Source: DATEDA01 sp963827595
Lineage (GTDB): Bacteria > Pseudomonadota > Gammaproteobacteria > Burkholderiales > SG8-39
Length of the DNA stretch: 64,000 nt
Reading direction: 5' to 3'
Assembly: GCA_963827595.1 (NCBI GenBank)
Contig: CAWHBT010000008.1
Location: 124,001-188,000, forward strand
Each line of letters starts with the position of its first letter. The first letter of the stretch is position 1. The notes under the pieces are model-generated. The model was not told where the DNA came from, ran no database searches, and saw only the letters and a program-made list of their open reading frames with translations. Made by a program: the position numbers and the translations under genes. Shown here one piece after another: positions 55,681 to 62,702 of this stretch.

Positions 55681-55913
55681 GTCACTTACTGAATAGGTGG
55701 ATCGAAATGCCGAATAGGTATGTCGTCGTTTCAGGTGTTCTCTTCGGTGTGATAGCGCTGCTTCAAGCTGTGCGGGCCCTCAATCAATGGCCGGTCCATG
55801 TCGGAGGTTTCGACGTACCAGTGTGGGTTTCTTGGGTTGCAATGGTCGTTACTGGCGGCTTGTGCGTGTGGGCATTTCGGTCCGGGAACAAATGAGCGGG
55901 CGTGCCGCTCAAC
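55674..55913 (+). mobile_element. Integron gene cassette D (small membrane protein)
   Basis: Left core GCTGGGCGTCAC is related (9 of 12) to the complement of the right end GTGCCGCTCAAC (55902-55913), whose core GCTCAAC has R'' form. After this the IS110 remnant starts. Ends are more diverged than in cassettes A and C. Confidence 0.5.
55707..55895 (+). CDS. Small two-segment membrane protein (cassette-borne)
   Basis: 62 residues. Hydrophobic segments VVVSGVLFGVIALLQAVRAL and VWVSWVAMVVTGGLCVWAF, short polar ends, AGGTGG before the ATG. I recall similar small hypothetical proteins from integron cassettes, but the function is unknown. Confidence 0.7.
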   Translation: MPNRYVVVSGVLFGVIALLQAVRALNQWPVHVGGFDVPVWVSWVAMVVTGGLCVWAFRSGNK

Positions 55914-56122
55914 GCGAAAAACTCCAAGAGCTTCCCGCGCGAAAGCCGCTTCCTCAGCACCGCCTTGCCGTGCTCGTCCACCCCATGCACCGAGAACACC
56001 TGCTTTGCCAGGTCCAACCCCACGGTAGTAACCTTCATCGCGGACTCCCCCTCTCTTCGATTGGTGACGAATGCACCTCCAATCTGGCACATCTGATGCC
56101 GTCCGAGTTGGGGGAGTCCATC
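55914..56122 (-). mobile_element. IS110-family (IS1111-like) remnant: left end and transposase start
   Basis: From an ATG at 56038 the minus strand reads MKVTTVGLDLAKQVFSVHGV then DEHGKAVLRKRLSRGKLLEF, the N-terminus of IS110-family transposases with the first Asp of the DEDD site (GLDLAK). The frame leaves the family at about 55914, at the cassette core site. A 10-bp inverted repeat GGACTCCCCC/GGGGGAGTCC (56042-56051 and 56110-56119) lies in the IS end, like the subterminal repeats of the IS1111 group. Confidence 0.8.
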
Positions 56123-56153
56123 TCATTCGTTCGGCATCCGGGAGGAGAATCGA

Positions 56154-56924
56154 ATGACGGCACGTTCACTTTTGGCGACGGCAAGAATCGGGTTGATCCC
56201 GCTTCTGCTGGCAGTCAGCGTCGGCGCAGAGGCCGCCGAGATCAAGGTCCTCAGCGGCAACGGCGCAAGAGCCGCGGTAGCCGAGCTCGCCGCCCAGTTC
56301 GAGCGTGCCACCGGGCACAAGGTCACGATCCGATTCGAGGTCAACCCGGCGGTCAAGCGGAGGATCGAGGCCGGCGAGGCTTTCGACGTCGCCGTGCTCA
56401 ATCCCCCGGTGCTGGACGATCTCATCAAGCAGGGCAAGATCGCCGCCGACACGCGTGCCGTTCTCGGGCGGAGCGGCATCGGCGTTGCGGTGCGCGCGGG
56501 CGCGCCCAAACCGGACATCTCCACGGTCCACGCCTTCAAGCGCACGCTGCTCAGCGCCAACTCGGTCGCCTATCCCGGCGAAGGCGCGAGCGGCAAGTAC
56601 TTCGTCGGCCTCGTCGATCGGCTCGGCATCGCCACGGAGATGAAACCGAAAATGCGCCCCATGCCCGCCGAGTACAACGTCGAGGTGGTCGGGCGGGGCG
56701 AGGTAGAGATGGTCGTGGTGGTGGCGTCGCGGATTTCCGGCGTGCCTGATGTGGAGTTGGTCGGGCCGATTCCGCAGGAGCTTCAGACCTGGATCGGATT
56801 CACGGCGGGAGCAGCTACCGCCGCGCAGGAGCCGGAGGCGGCACGAGCAATGATCAAGTTCTTCACCGCGCCGGCGGCTGCACCCGTCCTCAGGGAGATG
56901 GGTGTCGAGCCGTTTGTGGAGTGA
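56154..56924 (+). CDS. ModA-like molybdate/oxyanion-type substrate-binding protein
   Basis: 256 residues with GGGAGGAG before the ATG. Signal peptide ARIGLIPLLLAVSVGAEA then AEIKVLSGNGARAAVAELAA, FERATGHKVTIRFEVNPAVK and a C-terminal ARAMIKFFTAPAAAPVLREM, all in the ModA-like group. No modB/modC follows, so it is an orphan; many of these in Burkholderiales bind unknown ligands. It is the first normal-GC gene right of the cassette region. Confidence 0.85.
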   Translation: MTARSLLATARIGLIPLLLAVSVGAEAAEIKVLSGNGARAAVAELAAQFERATGHKVTIRFEVNPAVKRRIEAGEAFDVAVLNPPVLDDLIKQGKIAADTRAVLGRSGIGVAVRAGAPKPDISTVHAFKRTLLSANSVAYPGEGASGKYFVGLVDRLGIATEMKPKMRPMPAEYNVEVVGRGEVEMVVVVASRISGVPDVELVGPIPQELQTWIGFTAGAATAAQEPEAARAMIKFFTAPAAAPVLREMGVEPFVE

Positions 56925-56951
56925 TCGGCCCGAACCACTCCGGGGATCAGT

Positions 56952-57734
56952 TCACCGCCCCTTGAACTCCGCCTTCCGCTTCTCCATGAACGCGGTCCGA
57001 CCTTCCTTGTAGTCGTCGCTCGCGAAGCACGCGTCGATCAGCTTCTGCAGCGCGGCGAGGTCGCGCGTCGTCGGATCAGCGAGCACCTCCCGGATCGCCG
57101 CCTTCGCCGCGATCAGCGACAGCGGCGCATTCTCCGCGATCAGGCCGCAGTAGGTGCCGACCTCGCGATCGAGGTCGGCGGCGGGGAAGACGCGGCTCAC
57201 GAACCCCATCGCCAACGCATCACGTGCGTCGAACTTCCGGGCCGAGAAAAAGATATCCGCGGTGTTCGCTGCCCCGAGCGCGTGCACGAACCGCCGCATC
57301 CCGGTGAAGCTGTAGCCGATCCCCAACCGCGCCGCGGGCATCCGGAACACCGCATCGTCGGCAGCGAACCGCAGGTCGCACGCGGCGGCCAGCCCCAGCC
57401 CGCCACCCATGCAGATCCCCCGGATCTTCGCGACCACCGGCTTCGAGCACAGGGTCGGCGCAACGTACGCGGCCTCCACCGACCGGTTGTACTCCGCCCG
57501 CGCCTGCTCGCTCGCCCGCTGCTCCTCGAACTGCGAGATGTCCGCCCCCGAAACGAACGCCTTCTCCCCGTCACCCGCGAGCACGATGACCCGGACCGCC
57601 GGATCCTCCTCGAACGCCGTCAGCGCCTCCGGCAGCGCCTTCCACATGGCGAAAGTCATGGCGTTGAACCGCGACGGGTTGGAAAACACGATCCACCCCA
57701 CCCCACCCTCGCGCTTGGTGATCAATTCAGGCAC
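56952..57734 (-). CDS. Enoyl-CoA hydratase/isomerase (crotonase) family protein
   Basis: 260 residues. Crotonase fold with VIVLAGDGEKAFVSGADISQ (oxyanion hole) and IRGICMGGGLGLAAACDLRF. The two glutamates of enoyl-CoA hydratase are absent: the first position is Gly in GGGLGLAAACD and the second is Ala in RMPAARLGIGY. It is therefore probably another crotonase activity (for example isomerase, hydrolase or lyase). Starts 13 bp after the 2-hydroxyacid dehydrogenase gene and belongs to the same unit. Confidence 0.88.
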   Translation of the reverse strand: MPELITKREGGVGWIVFSNPSRFNAMTFAMWKALPEALTAFEEDPAVRVIVLAGDGEKAFVSGADISQFEEQRASEQARAEYNRSVEAAYVAPTLCSKPVVAKIRGICMGGGLGLAAACDLRFAADDAVFRMPAARLGIGYSFTGMRRFVHALGAANTADIFFSARKFDARDALAMGFVSRVFPAADLDREVGTYCGLIAENAPLSLIAAKAAIREVLADPTTRDLAALQKLIDACFASDDYKEGRTAFMEKRKAEFKGR

Positions 57735-57747
57735 TTCACTCTCCCTC

Positions 57748-58698
57748 TCACTTCACCACTCGAACCGGGTCGCCAGCCGCAAACGCGTTGACCGCCTCGA
57801 ACGCGTCGCCGAAATACCGCTCGTACGTGTCCCGCTCCACGAACCCGATGTGCGGCGTCGCGACCACGTTCGGTAGCGACACCAGCGGGTGCTTCGGATC
57901 GAACACCGGCTCGTCCTCGAAGACATCCACCGCCGCCCGCCCCGGCCGCCCGAGCTTCAGCGCGCGCTCCAGCGCCCCGGGCTCGACCAGTTCTGCGCGG
58001 CTCGTGTTCACGAACAGCGCATCGGGCTTCATCGCCGCCAGGTGCTCGAACCTGATGATCGACCGCGTGGCGTCGATCAACCGCAGATGCACCGAGACGA
58101 CGTCGCACTCCGTGCAGAGCGCGGGCAGCGATTCCGCCGCCTTCAACCCCGCCTCGCATGCCCGCGCAAGGGTAGTCTCGCGCCCCCACACCGTCACCGG
58201 CACCTCGAAGGCCGCCGCGTACCGCGCCACCCGCTGTGCGATCCGGCCGAAGCCGATCAATCCAAGCCGCCGGCCGGCCACCGCCCGGCCGAGCCCGCCC
58301 TGCCACAGACCCCGGCGCGCCCGCTCCATCTCCACCGGCAGATCCCGCAATCCCATCAGGATCAGCGCCCAGGTGAGCTCGGCCGTGGAGACCGGCGACC
58401 CGCCGCTGTCGCACACGGTGATCCCGCGCGCGCGACATGCCTCCAGGTCAATGTGCGGTCCGACCTTCCCGGTCTGCACCAGGAGCTTCAGCCGCGGCAG
58501 CTTCGCGATCAGGCTCGCCGTAAACCGCGTGCGCTCGCGGATCAGGACGATGGCCTCGAAAGCGGCGACTTTGGCCGCGATCTTTCCTTCGTCGCGCTCG
58601 GCGTCGCTGAAGACCTCGACCTCGTGCCCGGAGAGCTTCGAAAACGCCGCCAGCGTCGGCACCGCCCGCTGGTAGTCGTTGAGGACCGCGACCTTCAC
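57748..58698 (-). CDS. D-isomer-specific 2-hydroxyacid dehydrogenase
   Basis: 316 residues from a GTG that shares one base with the upstream stop (TAGTG). NAD motif GRRLGLIGFGRIAQRVARYA, substrate loop TGKVGPHIDLEACRARGI, catalytic Arg in LFVNTSRAELVEPGALERAL and Glu/His in DVFEDEPVFDPKHP and VVATPHIGFVERDTYERY. Same family as D-3-phosphoglycerate dehydrogenase; substrate unknown. Translationally linked to the CoA-transferase gene. Confidence 0.9.
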   Translation of the reverse strand: MKVAVLNDYQRAVPTLAAFSKLSGHEVEVFSDAERDEGKIAAKVAAFEAIVLIRERTRFTASLIAKLPRLKLLVQTGKVGPHIDLEACRARGITVCDSGGSPVSTAELTWALILMGLRDLPVEMERARRGLWQGGLGRAVAGRRLGLIGFGRIAQRVARYAAAFEVPVTVWGRETTLARACEAGLKAAESLPALCTECDVVSVHLRLIDATRSIIRFEHLAAMKPDALFVNTSRAELVEPGALERALKLGRPGRAAVDVFEDEPVFDPKHPLVSLPNVVATPHIGFVERDTYERYFGDAFEAVNAFAAGDPVRVVK

Positions 58699-59891
58699 TA
58701 GACCACGCGCTTCGACCGCAGGGCGGCAATGTCGGCGTCGGCGTAGCCGAGCTCGCGCAGGATCTCGTCGGTGTGCGCGCCCCGCTCGGGCGTCGCGGTG
58801 GCGAGGAAGGCGGGCGTGCGCGAGAGCTTCACCGGCTGATTCACGATCCGGATCTCGCCGAGCTTCGCGTGCTTCACCGGCGCCGCGGCACCAAGATGCC
58901 TCACTTGCGGATCGGCGAACACCTGGTCGACGCGATAGATCGGCCCGGTCGGGACGCCCGCCTCGTTGAGCACCCCGATCCACTCGGCGCTCGTTCTAGT
59001 CGCGAACGCCTCGTTCAGCGCCGCGTTCAGCGCCACCCGGTGCTTGGCCCGGTCGGGCTGGGTCTTGAACTCGGCGCGCTCGAGGAGCTCCGGCCGCCCG
59101 AGCGTGCCCACCAGCCGCGCCCACATCCCGTCGCCCGAGGCGCCGACGTTGATGTACCCGTCCGCGGTCCGGTACGCGGACGTCGGCATGCTCGTCGGAT
59201 GGTCGTTGCCGACCTGCTCCGGCACCTCGCCCTTCACGAGATACCGCGCCGCCTGGAAGTCCATCAGCCCGATCCCGGCGTTCAGCAGCGACGACTGCAC
59301 CCACTGCCCTTCGCCCGACACCTCGCGCTCGAGCAGCGCCGTCATGACCCCGAGGGCGGCGTACAGCCCCGCGGCGACGTCCGCGATCGCCGCGCCGGTG
59401 CGCATCGGGCCTTCCCCCGGCTTCCCGGTCACCGACATCAACCCGCTCATCCCCTGCGCGATCTGGTCGAACCCCGGGCGCTCGCGATACGGCCCGTCCT
59501 GCCCGAACCCGGAGATGCTCGCGAGGATGACGCGGAGGTTGATGCGCTTCAGCGTCTCGTAGTCGAAGCCGAGGCGGTCCTTCACGTCGGGGCGGAAGTT
59601 CTCCACCACCACATCGGCGGTGCGCACGAGCTGGTACAGGATCTCGCGCCCCTCGTCCGACTTCAGGTTCAGCGTCATCGCCCGCTTGTTGCGATGCAGA
59701 TTCTGGAAGTCCGGGCCGTCGCGCGGGCCGCCCATGTCGTCGTTCGGATCGACCCCGGGCGGCGACTCGACCTTGATGACGTCGGCGCCGAAGTCCGCGA
59801 ACTGGCGTACGCACGTCGGCCCGGCGCGCACGCGCGTCAGGTCGACGATGCGCAGGCGCGCGAGCGCCGTCGAGGACTGGATCCGTGGCAT
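58698..59891 (-). CDS. Class III CoA-transferase (CaiB/BaiF family)
   Basis: 397 residues. DLTRVRAGPTCVRQFADFGA, then DVIKVESPPGVDPNDDMGGP, NLHRNKRAMTLNLKSDEGRE, FDQIAQGMSGLMSVTG and the catalytic Asp in MRTGAAIADVAAGLYAALGV. Transfers CoA between carboxylic acids. First gene of a three-gene unit with the 2-hydroxyacid dehydrogenase and crotonase; divergent from the acyl-CoA dehydrogenase by only 46 bp, so both directions share control DNA. Confidence 0.93.
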   Translation of the reverse strand: MPRIQSSTALARLRIVDLTRVRAGPTCVRQFADFGADVIKVESPPGVDPNDDMGGPRDGPDFQNLHRNKRAMTLNLKSDEGREILYQLVRTADVVVENFRPDVKDRLGFDYETLKRINLRVILASISGFGQDGPYRERPGFDQIAQGMSGLMSVTGKPGEGPMRTGAAIADVAAGLYAALGVMTALLEREVSGEGQWVQSSLLNAGIGLMDFQAARYLVKGEVPEQVGNDHPTSMPTSAYRTADGYINVGASGDGMWARLVGTLGRPELLERAEFKTQPDRAKHRVALNAALNEAFATRTSAEWIGVLNEAGVPTGPIYRVDQVFADPQVRHLGAAAPVKHAKLGEIRIVNQPVKLSRTPAFLATATPERGAHTDEILRELGYADADIAALRSKRVV

Positions 59892-59937
59892 CCGGTGTTG
59901 AGCGCGTTCGCGCGCCGGCGTAAAGTTCGAGGCCGCT

Positions 59938-61104
59938 ATGATAACCGCCCGCAGTGACCAGGCGCTCCAGGAGATCCGCGACGCGGTCGCGCGGCTGTGC
60001 GCGAGCTTCCCGGGCGAGTACTGGCGCGAGCACGACCGCGAGCGGCGCTACCCCACCGAGTTCGTGCGTGCGCTCACCGCGGCCGGCTACCTGTCGTGCC
60101 TCATCCCCGAGGAGTACGGCGGCAGCGGCCTCGGCCTGACGGCCGCCGCGGCGATCCTCGAGGAAGTGCAGGCGAGCGGCGCCAACGGCGCGGCGTGCCA
60201 CGCCCAGATGTACATCATGGGCACCCTGCTCCGCCACGGCTCCGCGGCGCAGAAGCGCAAGTACCTGCCGGGGATCGCGACCGGTGAGCTCCGGCTCCAG
60301 GCGTTCGGCGTGACCGAGCCGACCGCGGGGACCGACACCTCCTCGATCCGCACGACCGCCGTGAAGCGCGGCGACCGATATGTCGTCAACGGCCAGAAGG
60401 TCTGGACCTCGCGCGCCGAGCATTCGGATCTGATGCTGCTGCTCGCCCGCACGACGTCGCGCGAGGAGGTCGCGAAGAAGACCGACGGGATGTCGGTCTT
60501 TCTGGTGGAGATGCAAGCCGCGCTCGGGCGTGGGCTCGCCATCCGGCCGATCCGCACCATGATCAACCACGCGACCACCGAGGTCTTCTTCGACAACCTC
60601 GAGGTCCCGGCGGCGAACCTCGTCGGCGAGGAAGGCCGCGGCTTCCGGTACATCCTCGACGGGATGAACGCCGAGCGCATCCTGATCGCCGCCGAGTGCA
60701 TCGGCGACGCGCGCTGGTTCATCGACAAGGCGACCCGCTACGCGAACGAGCGCAACGTGTTCGGCCGCCCGATCGGGCAGAACCAGGGCATCCAGTTCCC
60801 GATCGCGCGCGTATACATGGCGAGCCGGGCGGCGGCGCTGATGGTGGAGCGCGCCGCGGCGCTGTATGAGAAAGGCGAGCCCTGCGGCCCGGAGGCCAAC
60901 ATGGCGAAGCAGCTCGCCGCGGAGGCGTCGTGGCAGGCAGCCGACACGTGCCTGCAGACGCACGGCGGGTTCGGTTTCGCCGAGGAGTACGACATCGAGC
61001 GCAAGTTCCGCGAGACCCGGCTCTACCAGATCGCGCCGATCTCGACCAACCTCGTGCTCTCGTACATCGCCGAGCACGTGCTCGGGCTGCCGCGGTCCTA
61101 TTGA
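59938..61104 (+). CDS. Acyl-CoA dehydrogenase family protein
   Basis: 388 residues. FAD enzyme: LIPEEYGGSGLGLTAAAAIL, RLQAFGVTEPTAGTDTSSIR, VVNGQKVWTSRAEHSDLMLL, RNVFGRPIGQNQGIQFPIAR-type loop and C-terminal QTHGGFGFAEEYDIERKFRE. At the usual catalytic-Glu position (YEGT) this protein has IAPIST, so the base must lie elsewhere or the reaction differs. It probably desaturates the CoA ester made by the neighbouring CoA-transferase. Confidence 0.92.
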   Translation: MITARSDQALQEIRDAVARLCASFPGEYWREHDRERRYPTEFVRALTAAGYLSCLIPEEYGGSGLGLTAAAAILEEVQASGANGAACHAQMYIMGTLLRHGSAAQKRKYLPGIATGELRLQAFGVTEPTAGTDTSSIRTTAVKRGDRYVVNGQKVWTSRAEHSDLMLLLARTTSREEVAKKTDGMSVFLVEMQAALGRGLAIRPIRTMINHATTEVFFDNLEVPAANLVGEEGRGFRYILDGMNAERILIAAECIGDARWFIDKATRYANERNVFGRPIGQNQGIQFPIARVYMASRAAALMVERAAALYEKGEPCGPEANMAKQLAAEASWQAADTCLQTHGGFGFAEEYDIERKFRETRLYQIAPISTNLVLSYIAEHVLGLPRSY

Positions 61105-61154
61105 GGTGTAAGGTCGGAGCCGCGGACCCGACTGACCAGGGCATGGAGGACGAG

Positions 61155-61715
61155 GTGAAACGACGTAACCTGCTGAAAGCACTCGCGAGTCTGCCCCTCA
61201 TCGGCGCCGGGCGAGCGGCCGCTGCCGCCCCGCCGAAGGACGCGAAGGGCGTGGAGGAGCTGCAGCGCAACTGGAAGCTGCTGCTCGCCGCGAACGCCAC
61301 GGTGCCGCTCCCGACCGAGCCGTTGAAGCTCCCGGACGAGGAGTGGCGGAAGCGCCTCGACGCCGCGCAGTACTACGTGCTGCGGAAGGAGGGCACCGAG
61401 CGCGCGGGCACGAGCCCGCTCAACGACGAGAAGCGCCCGGGCGTCTTCGCCTGCGCGGGCTGTGGCCTGCCGGTCTTCACCTCGGAGATGAAGTACGAGA
61501 GCTTCACCGGCTGGCCCAGCTTCTTCACGACGATCCCCGGCGTGTTCGCCACGAAGAAAGACTTCCTGCTGATCTTCCCGCGCACCGAGTACCACTGCGT
61601 CCGCTGCGGCGGCCACCACGGCCACGTGTTCGACGACGGCCCCCTGCCGACCAAGCAGCGGTGGTGCAACAACGGCGCCGCGCTGCGGTTCATTCCGAAG
61701 ACCGGCGCGGCCTGA
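61155..61715 (+). CDS. msrB: Peptide-methionine (R)-S-oxide reductase MsrB with Tat-type signal
   Basis: 186 residues from a GTG (GGAGG 5 bp upstream); an ATG at 61143 adds four residues. The N-terminus KRRNLLKALASLPLIGAGRA is a twin-arginine-like export signal. MsrB domain from about residue 50: zinc cysteines in FACAGCGLPVF and YHCVRCGGHHGHVF, the SEMKYESFTGWPSF motif and the catalytic Cys in QRWCNNGAALRFIP. It repairs oxidised methionine, here presumably in the periplasm. Confidence 0.9.
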   Translation: MKRRNLLKALASLPLIGAGRAAAAAPPKDAKGVEELQRNWKLLLAANATVPLPTEPLKLPDEEWRKRLDAAQYYVLRKEGTERAGTSPLNDEKRPGVFACAGCGLPVFTSEMKYESFTGWPSFFTTIPGVFATKKDFLLIFPRTEYHCVRCGGHHGHVFDDGPLPTKQRWCNNGAALRFIPKTGAA

Positions 61716-62086
61716 GCGCCCGCGAGCGACGCGGGCGCGACGCTCGCGGCGCCCGGCCTCCCTCGGGCCGGGCCGTGCGGCATCTCTGATGCACCGCAGA
61801 AGGGCAGGAACTGCCCATCTGTGTCAGTCCGCCGACAGTCCGTCCCCGTCCTAGGCCGCCATTCGCTTCGCCGCCGCCGCCTAACCCGGATGAAGCGGTG
61901 TCGGAAGCCGCACGGATGAGAGACAAGTCCCTGCCGCGCAGGGAAAAATTCGCTCGACCGTTCGACGAGGCGACGGGATCGGCCCGGTTCTTGCAGAACT
62001 CCGGGTGGGCGCCGACCAGGCTGCCCACTCGCTGGTCCCTCGGTCGGTGTGGATGGGTTGTTGTCTCTAACAGGGAGACCGGTGAA
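61716..62086. other. Intergenic region between msrB and the YqgE-like gene
   Basis: 371 bp with no gene recognised. An 8-bp stem GCCCGGCC/GGCCGGGC (61751-61773) about 35 bp after msrB may end its transcript but has no T-run. The remainder up to the AGGGAG ribosome-binding site at about 62072 must carry the promoter of the next gene; I see no clear boxes. Confidence 0.5.
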
Positions 62087-62680
62087 ATGAACGCTTGCTT
62101 CCGTCGCTTCTGTATCGCCCTGCTCGGGGGGGTTGCTCTTGCCCTCGGGTCCTTGTCAGCCGCGCAGGCGGCGGACACGTCGGAGCCCCTCCTGCTCGTG
62201 GCCAAGCCCGAGCTCGGCGAGTTCTACCGCTCCACGGTGCTCCTCGCCGTGCCGGCCAAGAACGGGCACCACATTGGCCTGATCATCAACCGGCCGACCC
62301 CGATGACGCTGTCGCGGCTCTTCCCCGAGCACGCGCCGTCCAAGGCGGTGACCGACCCGGTGTTCCTCGGCGGGCCGAACCACGTGAACAGCATCTTCGC
62401 GGTCGTGAACCGGAACCAGAGCCCCGGCGGGCACTCGATTCCGCTGCTGGGCGACCTCTTTCTCGCCGTGGACGTCGACGTCGTCGACTCGATCATCGAG
62501 AAGGAGCCGCAACAGGCCCGCTTCTTCGCCGGCCTCGTGGTCTGGGACGTCGGCGAGCTCGATGCCGAGCTGAAGCGCGGTTTCTGGTACGTGCTCGAGC
62601 CCGACTCCGACCTCGTGCTGCGCAAGTCCACGCAGGGGCTGTGGGAAGAGCTGTCCCGCCGCTCGGCGAACACGCTGTAA
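62087..62680 (+). CDS. YqgE/AlgH family protein with an export signal
   Basis: 197 residues. Signal peptide FCIALLGGVALALGSLSAAQ ending in AQAAD, then the YqgE fold: LLLVAKPELGEFYRSTVLLA, NGHHIGLIINRPTPMTLSRL, DPVFLGGPNHVNSIFAVVNR, and GLVVWDVGELDAELKRGFWY. The usual family member is a cytosolic protein of similar mature length; the leader makes this one exported. Function of the family is unknown. Confidence 0.88.
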   Translation: MNACFRRFCIALLGGVALALGSLSAAQAADTSEPLLLVAKPELGEFYRSTVLLAVPAKNGHHIGLIINRPTPMTLSRLFPEHAPSKAVTDPVFLGGPNHVNSIFAVVNRNQSPGGHSIPLLGDLFLAVDVDVVDSIIEKEPQQARFFAGLVVWDVGELDAELKRGFWYVLEPDSDLVLRKSTQGLWEELSRRSANTL

Positions 62681-62702
62681 GCCTTTCCCCCGGAGCGGCT
62701 CG

